Shown: piece by piece, positions 55,022 to 63,128 of the stretch
Position numbering within the stretch: position 1 is the first letter of the stretch
Layout: each line of letters begins with the position of its first letter
Assembly (NCBI RefSeq): GCF_018882285.1
Contig: NZ_JACVOT010000001.1
Span: 372,001 to 436,000 of the forward strand
DNA length: 64,000 nucleotides
Source: Polynucleobacter sp. AM-26B4
GTDB lineage: Bacteria; Pseudomonadota; Gammaproteobacteria; Burkholderiales; Burkholderiaceae
Direction of reading: 5' to 3'
The notes under the pieces: model-generated
Told to the model about the DNA's origin: nothing
Databases searched by the model: none
The model's input: only the letters and a program-made list of their open reading frames with translations
Translations under genes and position numbers: made by a program

Positions 55022-57350
55022 TCTTCGCCCCCAACTCCGCATCAACTGCATCCATCGCTTGCCTAGCTTGAGTGTCATACATCCGACGATAGACACCGTT
55101 TAAATCCATGAGCTGATCATGTCCACCCTGCTCGATGATTTGACCTTTATCCAACACAATCAAGCGATCCGCTTTGCGCAGTGTTGATAAACGGTGTGCA
55201 ATGGCAATCGTGGTTCTACCTTTGACCAAATTATCCAAAGCCTTTTGAATCTCTTTTTCAGTCGTGCTATCCACTGATGAAGTTGCCTCATCCAGTATCA
55301 AGATCTGTGGATCAATTAACAAAGCTCTTGCAATCGAAATACGCTGTCTTTCACCGCCAGAGAGAGACTGACCTCTCTCACCAACCAAAGAGTCATAACC
55401 GTGAGGCAGTCTTAAGATAAATTCGTGAGCATGAGCTGCTCTTGCAGCAGAAATGATCTCTGCACGGCTTGCATTTGGTTTGCCGTAGGCAATATTTTCA
55501 GCAATCGTGCCGAAGAATAAAAATGGCTCTTGCAGCACCAAACCAATGTGTCTGCGATAGTCAGCCACAGCGATTGAACGAATATCAACGCCATCCAAGC
55601 GAATCGTGCCTTCGGCTGCGTCATAAAAACGACAAATCAAATTCACCAAAGTACTCTTACCAGAGCCACTATGACCAACCAAGCCGATCATTTCACCAGG
55701 AGCAATTTTTAAATTGATCCCTCGTGTCACAGAGCGATTACCGTACCTGAAGCCCACATTATTTAATTCTATGAGACCTTCTACTTTTGTTAGCTTGATT
55801 GGCTGACTTGGTTCTGGAACACTGGACACGTGATCCAAAATATCAAAAATACGTTTAGATGCCGTGGCCGCCTGTTGAGTGAAAGCAACAATGCGGCTCA
55901 TGGAGTCAAGACGTGTGTAGAAACGCCCAATGTATGCCAAGCACGCCGTCAACATACCAACTGTGATGGCATCGTGTGATATTTGCCAGATACCAAAAGC
56001 CCAAACCACCAACAATCCAATTTCTGTTAACAAAGTAATGGTTGGCGAGAACAAGGCCCAGACCTTATTCACTCGATCATTCACAGCCAAGTTATGTTCA
56101 TTGGCCAATCTAAAACGGTCAGACTCACGCTCTTCTTGGGCAAAGGCTTTCACGACACGAACACCTGGGATCGTGTCAGCCAACACACTCGTGACCTCTG
56201 ACCAAATGCGGTCTATCTTTTCAAAGCCATAACGCAATTTATCTCGCACCACATGAATGGCCCATCCAATGAATGGCAAAGGTATCAATGTCACCAAAGC
56301 CAACCAAGGATCGATAGAGATCAAGATGGCAGCTGTCATCAAAATCATCAAGACATCAGTTGCAAAGTCTAGAAGGTGTAATGACAAGAACAAGCAAATA
56401 CGATCTGACTCAGATCCAATGCGAGCCATCAAATCACCAGTTCTTTTGCCGCCAAAGTATTCCAAGGACAGCTTCATCAAATGTTGATAAGTGGTGGTGC
56501 GAAGATCGGCACCGATGCGCTCACTCACCAAAGCCAAAATATAGGTTTTGGCCCAGCCCAACACCCAAGCCAATATTGCGGCAGCCAGCAAGGCGCCCAA
56601 ATAAAGCAAAGTTAAATTGACATCGATGGCTTGACCATTTTGATAAGGCAACAAAATGTCATCCATCAATGGCATGGTCAGATAAGGTGGCACCAAGGTG
56701 GCAGCAGTAGAGGCAAGCGTTAAGACAAAGCCTGCAAACAATTGGCCTTTGTAAGGCTTAGCAAAGCGCCAGAGTCTTAATAAAGTCCAAGTTGATGGTG
56801 GCGTTAAGTTTTCTGAACTACAAGCTGGGCACTCGTCCTGATCAGGTGGTAATGGCACCCAACAAGTTGGACAAAGTGGCTGTGTAGTTTCAGCAAGCTC
56901 AGCATTAAATTTTCCTAAAGACTTGGCTAACTCAATATGAAAATGTTGAACCAGGCGATTGGCCACAGGATTTTGTGCCAATGTGAATCGCCAGCTAGCC
57001 AATCTTCCAGATTGGTTGAGCAACTCTAAATTTGCCACGCCAGCATGATCATGTAACTGCAATTTCAAGTCTTCTGAAAAAGACCATCTCGACCATGACG
57101 AAAAGTCTTCTTTGCTCGCAATCAGGCCTTGATTGGTTAAGCAAACCAATCCTTTTGCAAAATGCAGTTGTTCGTTGAGATCTAACTCCAAAACAGCAAT
57201 CACTGACTCATTGGTATTCAAAGTTTCAGCAATGGAGCGGCGCCATTCCTTTGGCAATCGTTCCAAAGGATCAGGATGGCTATGAATAGCGTTGGGGGTG
57301 GTAATAGAAGTAGTGGTCAAGGATGGCTTTATATCTTTATTTGTCGGCAA
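55014..57350 (-). CDS. ABC exporter with N-terminal zinc-ribbon-like segment, cyanophycin-metabolism associated
   Basis: A 778-residue half-transporter fused to an N-terminal ~180-residue domain. CPTC and CPAC pairs at about residues 160-176 look like a zinc ribbon. TMD helices lie at roughly 200-480, then an ATPase domain: Walker A GHSGSGKST near 560, Q-loop VLQEPFLF, signature LSGGERQR near 665, Walker B LILDEATSS near 683. It resembles ABCB-type exporters acting as homodimers. The only in-frame start before the N-domain is a TTG at 57350, so the exact start is uncertain. It is divergent from cphA' with 109 bp between. Confidence 0.88.
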   Translation of the reverse strand: MPTNKDIKPSLTTTSITTPNAIHSHPDPLERLPKEWRRSIAETLNTNESVIAVLELDLNEQLHFAKGLVCLTNQGLIASKEDFSSWSRWSFSEDLKLQLHDHAGVANLELLNQSGRLASWRFTLAQNPVANRLVQHFHIELAKSLGKFNAELAETTQPLCPTCWVPLPPDQDECPACSSENLTPPSTWTLLRLWRFAKPYKGQLFAGFVLTLASTAATLVPPYLTMPLMDDILLPYQNGQAIDVNLTLLYLGALLAAAILAWVLGWAKTYILALVSERIGADLRTTTYQHLMKLSLEYFGGKRTGDLMARIGSESDRICLFLSLHLLDFATDVLMILMTAAILISIDPWLALVTLIPLPFIGWAIHVVRDKLRYGFEKIDRIWSEVTSVLADTIPGVRVVKAFAQEERESDRFRLANEHNLAVNDRVNKVWALFSPTITLLTEIGLLVVWAFGIWQISHDAITVGMLTACLAYIGRFYTRLDSMSRIVAFTQQAATASKRIFDILDHVSSVPEPSQPIKLTKVEGLIELNNVGFRYGNRSVTRGINLKIAPGEMIGLVGHSGSGKSTLVNLICRFYDAAEGTIRLDGVDIRSIAVADYRRHIGLVLQEPFLFFGTIAENIAYGKPNASRAEIISAARAAHAHEFILRLPHGYDSLVGERGQSLSGGERQRISIARALLIDPQILILDEATSSVDSTTEKEIQKALDNLVKGRTTIAIAHRLSTLRKADRLIVLDKGQIIEQGGHDQLMDLNGVYRRMYDTQARQAMDAVDAELGAKNG

Positions 57351-57401
57351 TTATCGCAAATTTGCCAATCAAAATATTTACCTTTTTCTGTCAACCAAAG
57401 A

Positions 57402-57432
57402 TTGCCCAAAGCGTTAAACGACAACGTACAAT
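57402..57432 (+). promoter_or_regulatory. Candidate promoter of cphA' in the divergent region
   Basis: TTGCCC (57402-57407) and TACAAT (57427-57432) with 19-bp spacing, giving an about 20-nt leader. The same gap holds the perfect palindrome GCAAATTTGC at 57356-57365 near the ABC start. No Shine-Dalgarno is seen before cphA'. Confidence 0.35.
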
Positions 57433-57459
57433 TAGGTATTTTTGGCACTTTAGCCCCAC

Positions 57460-59610
57460 ATGACTAAAAAAACTATAGAAATCATAGATATAAAGGTTCT
57501 TAAAGGACCCAGCATGTGGACCTATCGCCCGGTTTTAGAAGCCTGGGTCGATATACATGATCTAGAAGATTACCCCTCAAACACCCTGCCAGGCTTTACT
57601 GATAGGCTGGTGGCTTGGCTTCCCAGCCTGATTGAACATCGTTGCTCTTACGAGGAACGAGGCGGCTTCATCAAAAGACTTGAAGAAGGCACTTGGCCAG
57701 CACACATCCTTGAGCACGTGACCCTCGAACTACAGAATCTAGCTGGTATGCCAGGAGGCTTTGGTAAGGCTCGTGAGACCAATAAACGCGGTGTTTATAA
57801 AGTGGTGGTTCGGGCTTGGCATGAAAAGATCACTGAAAAAGCGCTTTATCACGCACGTGACTTGGTGATGGCCGCTATTGAAGATCGCCCATTTGATGTG
57901 CCAGCTGCCATCAAAGAAATTGAAGACATGGTCGATAGTCTTTATTTGGGCCCTAGCACTGCTTGCATCGTTGATGCAGCCAGAGAAAAGAAGATTCCAG
58001 CCACCAGATTATCTGAAGGCAATTTAGTTCAATTGGGTTATGGCAATAAGCAACGCAGAATTTGGACTGCTGAAACCGATTTGACCAGTGCGATTGCTGA
58101 AGGCATTTCAAAAGATAAAGACTTAACCAAATCTCTATTAGCCTCATGTGGCGTTCAGGTTCCTGAGGGTCGCATGGTGGATAGCGCTGAAGACGCCTGG
58201 GCTGCCGCTCAAGACATCGATGGCTCTGTGGTGGTCAAACCTTATGACGGCAATCACGCCAGGGGTGTGTTCACCAACCTATCAGATCAAGCCCAGATTA
58301 AAAAAGCCTATGACGACGCTTTAAAAGAAGGCAGCGGCGTGATTGTTGAACGCTACATACCAGGCAATGAGCATCGCTTATTGGTGGTTGGTAAAAAAGT
58401 AGTTGCTGCTGCCAAAGGTGAATCAGCTTGGGCCAAAGGTGATGGAAAAAGAAGCATCCGCGAACTGATTGAAGAAGAGATCAATACCGATCCTCGCCGT
58501 GGTGATGCAGAGATATTGCCATTGAGCCCTGTTGTCTTTGATACAAAATTAGAACTAGAGCTTGCGCGTCAAAACTTCACCTTGGACTCAATCCCTAAGG
58601 CAGGTCACGATGTTTTAGTTCAAGCTTCAGGCAACATGGCTTTTGAAGTGACTCACTTGGTTCATCCATCAGTTGCCGAACAAGCTGCCTTAGCTGCACG
58701 AGTGATTGGTTTAGATATTGCAGGTATTGATATCGTGGCTGAAGATATTTCGAAGCCACTTGAAGATCAAGGTGGTGCGATTGTTGAAGTCAATGCCGGA
58801 CCTGGCTTGATCATGCACCTTAAACCTGGTGTTGGTGAACCGCAACCAGTCGGCGCCGCAATCGTTGATCATCTCTTCCCGAATAATGCGGATGGACGAA
58901 TTCCAGTTGTTGGCATCACAGGATCACGCGGCAAAACCATGGTGGCGCAACTCACGACCCACTTGATGCAATTGACTGGTATGAAAGTAGGCTTAGCTTG
59001 CAGCAAGGGGGCCTTCTTCAATCATCGACTCCAAACCCAGGGCAATTGTGCCAACTGGATCAGTGCCAATCGAATCTTGCTAAACCGCCAGGTTGAGGCC
59101 GCAGTTTTTGAAAACGACAGCCGCACAATTTTGAATGAAGGTTTGGCATACGATCGCTGCACTGTTGGTGTGGTGACTAATCTTGATCCACTTGATACGG
59201 TACCTGAGTGCTCAATCACTGAACCAGAGCAAATTTATAACGTCTTACGAACTCAAGTAGACGTTGTATTACCCAAGGGATGCACCGTTCTTAATGCCGA
59301 TGATGAAGCAGTCGTCAACATGGCTGAACTATCAGATGGCGAAGTGATTTTCTTTAGTAAATATGGACCCAATGAACACACCAAGAAACATTTGCAAAAA
59401 GGTGGTCGAGCCCTGTTCACAGAAAACAATATGATCATCTTGGCAACGGGCACTGATCAATACTCACTCATCAGTACTGCCAGCATTCCTCTCTTACAAG
59501 CCAGCAGCAAAACCAATACTCTAGAAAGCATACTGGCTGCTGTCGCTGCAGCATGGTCTTTAAACATACCTAAAGACATCATTGCTGCAGGTCTTCAAAC
59601 TTACCAATAG
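57460..59610 (+). CDS. cphA': Short cyanophycin synthetase paralogue (CphA')
   Basis: A 716-residue protein. An N-terminal domain includes H82-I-L-E85-H86 within a segment close to cyanobacterial CphA1. An ATP-grasp domain runs from about residues 165 to 470 (GPSTACIVDAAREKKIP, VVVKPYDGNHARGV, IVEVNAGPGLIMHLKPGVG). A Mur-ligase domain begins with GITGSRGKT near residue 487. The Mur-ligase domain stops about 150 residues short of CphA, lacking the PGRFN / DYGHNP lobe. Thus it may have one working ATP site or depend on CphA. It lies 6 bp before cphA, so is probably cotranscribed and stoichiometric. Confidence 0.87.
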   Translation: MTKKTIEIIDIKVLKGPSMWTYRPVLEAWVDIHDLEDYPSNTLPGFTDRLVAWLPSLIEHRCSYEERGGFIKRLEEGTWPAHILEHVTLELQNLAGMPGGFGKARETNKRGVYKVVVRAWHEKITEKALYHARDLVMAAIEDRPFDVPAAIKEIEDMVDSLYLGPSTACIVDAAREKKIPATRLSEGNLVQLGYGNKQRRIWTAETDLTSAIAEGISKDKDLTKSLLASCGVQVPEGRMVDSAEDAWAAAQDIDGSVVVKPYDGNHARGVFTNLSDQAQIKKAYDDALKEGSGVIVERYIPGNEHRLLVVGKKVVAAAKGESAWAKGDGKRSIRELIEEEINTDPRRGDAEILPLSPVVFDTKLELELARQNFTLDSIPKAGHDVLVQASGNMAFEVTHLVHPSVAEQAALAARVIGLDIAGIDIVAEDISKPLEDQGGAIVEVNAGPGLIMHLKPGVGEPQPVGAAIVDHLFPNNADGRIPVVGITGSRGKTMVAQLTTHLMQLTGMKVGLACSKGAFFNHRLQTQGNCANWISANRILLNRQVEAAVFENDSRTILNEGLAYDRCTVGVVTNLDPLDTVPECSITEPEQIYNVLRTQVDVVLPKGCTVLNADDEAVVNMAELSDGEVIFFSKYGPNEHTKKHLQKGGRALFTENNMIILATGTDQYSLISTASIPLLQASSKTNTLESILAAVAAAWSLNIPKDIIAAGLQTYQ

Positions 59611-59616
59611 TCAATC

Positions 59617-62181
59617 ATGGAATTAATTCGCATACGCGCTCTCAGAGGTCCTAATTTTTGGGGCAAACACACTTCTCTAGAGGCATTGGTCAAGTGCGAA
59701 GAAAACGAAAAAATCATCACCAATATTTCTGGTTTTGAAACTCGCTTGCGTGAACGCTTTCCACAACTCGGCCCATTGCGCCCACACACACAAAATGAAA
59801 CCGTCTCTTTAGCTCATGCATTAGAGGTGTGCTCAAGAGACCTGCAAGCTCAAGCAGGATGCCCGATCACTTTCAGCCGAACCATGTCAACACCTGATGA
59901 TGGTGTGTACATTGTCGTCGTTGAATACACCGAAGAAAAAGTCGGTCGCTTGGCACTTGATTTGGCCATGCAGTTATGTCGTTCAGCTCTAATTGATAAC
60001 GGCTCACACCTCGATGAATACCTCAAGCAATTAAGAGATTTGGATGAAGATATTCGTCTGGGGCCAAGCACTGGATCAATCGTTGAAGCTGCCATTGCGC
60101 GCGGCATCCCTTATCGTCGTTTAACCGAAGGTAGCATGGTTCAGTTAGGCTGGGGCAGTAAACAACGCCGCATCCAAGCTGCTGAAACAAGCTCTACCAG
60201 TGCGATTGCTGAATCAATTGCCCAAGATAAGCAGTTAACCAAAGACTTACTCCATGCTGCTGGCGTGCCAGTACCCATGGGAAAAATTGTGACCACTGCT
60301 GAAGAAGCATGGGAAGCTTATTTAGAAATCAAGTCCCCTGTAGCAGTCAAGCCACGTGACGGCAATCAAGGTAAAGGTGTTGCAGTCAATATTGATAATC
60401 GCGAGCAAATAGAGATTGCCTTTAAAGCAGCCTCAGCCATTTCTTCTGAAGTGATTGTTGAGCGTTACATGCCAGGACATGATCATCGTCTTTTAATCAT
60501 CGGCGGTCAGTTAGTAGCAGCCGCTCGTCGTGAACCGCCCTACGTGATTGGTAATAATAAAAACACTGTTCGCGAATTAGTGGAAGAAGTGAACAAAGAT
60601 CCTTTAAGAGGTGATGGTCACGCCACTTCACTGAGCAAGATTCGTATCGATGAAATCGCTATTGCTACTCTTAAGAATCAGCAACTGACTCCAGACTCGA
60701 TTCCTCCAAAAGGTTTGCGCGTCACCTTGCGCAACAATGCGAACTTAAGCACCGGTGGCACCGCCACTGATGTGACTGATGACGTCCACCCAGACCTAGC
60801 TGTTTCAGCCATTGCCGCAGCACAAATGGTTGGCTTGGATATTTGTGGAGTAGACGTGGTTTGTGACAACGTTTACAGACCACTAGAAGAACAAGGTGGC
60901 GGCATTGTTGAAGTCAATGCCGCACCAGGGTTGCGCATGCACTTGCATCCTTCTTACGGTAAAGGTAGACCAGTTGGTGAAGCCATTATTTCAACCATGT
61001 TTGGTAAAGAAGATGATGGCCGAATTCCAGTGGTGGCAGTGACCGGCACGAATGGCAAAACAACCACAGTTAAATTGATGAGCCACCTGTTTGAGCAACA
61101 AGGTTTGCGTGTTGGCCATACAGGCACGGATGGTGTTTATGTGAATGGCAAAAGAATCGACACAGGAGACTGTAGCGGCCCTAAGAGCGCACGCAATGTC
61201 TTGATGCACCCAGACGTTGATGCCGCTGTTTTAGAGACGGCACGGGGCGGTATTTTGCGTGAGGGTCTCGGCTTTGATCGTTGCCAGGTTGCGATTGTGA
61301 CTAATTTGGGCGAAGGCGATCACCTTGGCATGAATTACATCAACACCACCTCAGAGTTAGCCGCTGTTAAACGTGTGATTGTTCAAAACGTGGCCAGCAA
61401 TGGTATGGCTGTTCTTAATGCAGCAGACCCGATGGTTGCCAAGATGGCAAAGTCTTGCCCTGGCCAAGTCACTTTCTTCGCAAGAGATATTCAGCACCCA
61501 GTGATGGCAAAGCATCGTGCTCAAGGTCAGCGCGTGGTTTTTGTTGAAAACAACAAAATCGTTGCAAGCGAAGGTAAAAAAGAATTCCATATTGACTTGA
61601 ACCAAGTACCTGTCACGGTCAATGGCAGCATCAGTTTTCAGGTAGAAAATGTCCTAGCAGCAGTTGGAGCTGCATGGGCATTGAATATTTCTTGGGAAAC
61701 GATTGCTGAAGCATTAGAAACATTTGTGAGCGACTCACAAACAGTGCCTGGTCGCTTTAATATATTCAAACATCAGGGTGCCACAGTGATTGCTGATTAC
61801 GGCCATAACCCAGATGCAATCAAAGCCCTATCAGAAACCATCATCAACATGCCTGCCAAGAAACGCATGGTTGTGATCAGTGGTGCCGGTGATCGTCGCG
61901 ATGAAGACTTGCGCCGCCAAACAGAAATCCTTGGACAGTACTTCGATCACGTGATTCTCTATGAAGACCAATGCCAACGTGGCCGTCCAGACGGCGAAGT
62001 GATTGGCATCATGAGAGAAGGCTTGATGGCCTCAAAACAAGTCAAGAAAATTCAAGAATTCCATGGCGAGTTTTTAGCCATAGACCAAGCTTTATCTCAA
62101 ATTGAAGCAGGCGACGTTTGCCTTATTTTGGTTGATCAGGTTGAAGAGTCTTTGGCCCACATCGCCAAAAATGTTCGCTGA
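59617..62181 (+). CDS. cphA: Cyanophycin synthetase
   Basis: An 854-residue polymerase that makes multi-L-arginyl-poly-L-aspartate, a nitrogen-storage granule. ATP-grasp domain, which adds Asp: GPSTGSIVEAAIARGIP, VAVKPRDGNQGKGV, IVEVNAAPGLRMHLHPS. Mur-ligase domain, which adds Arg: VTGTNGKTTT near residue 476, ETARGGILREGLGFDRC, PGRFN near 710 and DYGHNPDAIKAL near 727. In the N-domain the motif corresponding to HILEH of CphA' is H67-A-L-E70-V71, so the second His is lost. It follows cphA' by 6 bp; no cyanophycinase gene is in the window. Confidence 0.96.
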   Translation: MELIRIRALRGPNFWGKHTSLEALVKCEENEKIITNISGFETRLRERFPQLGPLRPHTQNETVSLAHALEVCSRDLQAQAGCPITFSRTMSTPDDGVYIVVVEYTEEKVGRLALDLAMQLCRSALIDNGSHLDEYLKQLRDLDEDIRLGPSTGSIVEAAIARGIPYRRLTEGSMVQLGWGSKQRRIQAAETSSTSAIAESIAQDKQLTKDLLHAAGVPVPMGKIVTTAEEAWEAYLEIKSPVAVKPRDGNQGKGVAVNIDNREQIEIAFKAASAISSEVIVERYMPGHDHRLLIIGGQLVAAARREPPYVIGNNKNTVRELVEEVNKDPLRGDGHATSLSKIRIDEIAIATLKNQQLTPDSIPPKGLRVTLRNNANLSTGGTATDVTDDVHPDLAVSAIAAAQMVGLDICGVDVVCDNVYRPLEEQGGGIVEVNAAPGLRMHLHPSYGKGRPVGEAIISTMFGKEDDGRIPVVAVTGTNGKTTTVKLMSHLFEQQGLRVGHTGTDGVYVNGKRIDTGDCSGPKSARNVLMHPDVDAAVLETARGGILREGLGFDRCQVAIVTNLGEGDHLGMNYINTTSELAAVKRVIVQNVASNGMAVLNAADPMVAKMAKSCPGQVTFFARDIQHPVMAKHRAQGQRVVFVENNKIVASEGKKEFHIDLNQVPVTVNGSISFQVENVLAAVGAAWALNISWETIAEALETFVSDSQTVPGRFNIFKHQGATVIADYGHNPDAIKALSETIINMPAKKRMVVISGAGDRRDEDLRRQTEILGQYFDHVILYEDQCQRGRPDGEVIGIMREGLMASKQVKKIQEFHGEFLAIDQALSQIEAGDVCLILVDQVEESLAHIAKNVR

Positions 62182-62196
62182 CCAAAGCTCTAGGGG

Positions 62197-63036
62197 TCAT
62201 CGCTTTTGAAGTAGCTTTAATACTTCAGCAGCGGCAACAAATCCAAAGGTGGCCGTGACAGTCACAGCAGAACCATATCCTGCGCAAGACAATCCTCCGC
62301 TGGCCACACCTTGCCTCGGTTCATCAGAGTAAATCGCTGTCACACCCAACTTCTTCTTAGGATCATTGCTAAAGCCATATTCTTTACGCAATGAATATCT
62401 AATTTTTGATAAGACTGGATCCTGGGTTGTTTTAGCCAAGTCAACTGCCTTGATACGACTTGGATCTAGCTTGCCACCAGCGCCACCGCAAATGATTAAC
62501 GGAATTGTTAAAGACTTTTTACCATTATGTTTTGTGATTTCTTGTTCTTTTTGCTCAGCTAACCTAGCTCTACCAAGCTCGTCCCTGCCCTCACAATAGG
62601 CCGCCAAGGCAATCTTCATCTTGACATCATCTGTGGCATCAAGCACTGCAAAATATGGGTTCTCAGCGTTCTTACGCAGATGAGCATCCAAATTGTCTGG
62701 TGATAAAAATTCGTCGATGATATTAAGCTTGATCAGTGGATTGATCTGCCTGACTCGCTCGGCCATGGCTTCTGATTTTGACTTCCCGAAGTTATCTTCA
62801 ATCGCATGCAACTGCCGATTCACATTGCTCACAGCAATGTGATCAAAGTCCATCAATGTCAGCTCACCAATGCCGCTTCTGGCCAGAGCTTCGACTGCCC
62901 AAGAACCAACACCACCCAATCCAGCAATGAGCACGTGCGCCTTCTCAAAGGCCTGCAAACCAGTCTCGCCGTATAAACGAGCCACTCCTGCGAAGCGCCT
63001 ATTTTGATTTGTATCCTGATTTGTATCCATAGCCAT
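62197..63036 (-). CDS. tcdA: tRNA threonylcarbamoyladenosine dehydratase
   Basis: E1-like ThiF-fold enzyme of about 279 residues that dehydrates t6A37 to cyclic ct6A in ANN-decoding tRNAs. The nucleotide motif VLIAGLGGVGSWAVEALARSGIG, then LMDFDHIAVSNVNRQLHA and C-terminal AGYGSAVTVTATFGFVAA, fit TcdA/CsdL. The first residues hold a short duplication (DTNQDTNQN) from a 12-base repeat at about 63005-63028. Start at 63036 or two codons in; the open frame further upstream runs into a terminator hairpin and is rejected. It converges on cphA with a 15-bp gap. Confidence 0.93.
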   Translation of the reverse strand: MAMDTNQDTNQNRRFAGVARLYGETGLQAFEKAHVLIAGLGGVGSWAVEALARSGIGELTLMDFDHIAVSNVNRQLHAIEDNFGKSKSEAMAERVRQINPLIKLNIIDEFLSPDNLDAHLRKNAENPYFAVLDATDDVKMKIALAAYCEGRDELGRARLAEQKEQEITKHNGKKSLTIPLIICGGAGGKLDPSRIKAVDLAKTTQDPVLSKIRYSLRKEYGFSNDPKKKLGVTAIYSDEPRQGVASGGLSCAGYGSAVTVTATFGFVAAAEVLKLLQKR

Positions 63037-63046
63037 GACTATATAA

Positions 63047-63075
63047 GAAAAAACCCGCCTCGAGAGGCGGGTTTT
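63047..63075. terminator. Intrinsic terminator between the sodium symporter and tcdA
   Basis: Stem AAAACCCGCCT / AGGCGGGTTTT with CGAG loop, A-run on one side and T-run on the minus strand exit. It ends the symporter transcript about ten bases before the tcdA start codon. Confidence 0.9.
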
Positions 63076-63128
63076 AATGTGAGCCCCGAAGGGCTTCACC
63101 AATGTTTCATCAATTAAGAATCAACTGA

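Noticed and set aside
63005-63028. 12-base tandem duplication at the start of tcdA
   Set aside because: It duplicates Asp-Thr-Asn-Gln in a probably disordered N-terminus; likely slippage with no functional meaning.
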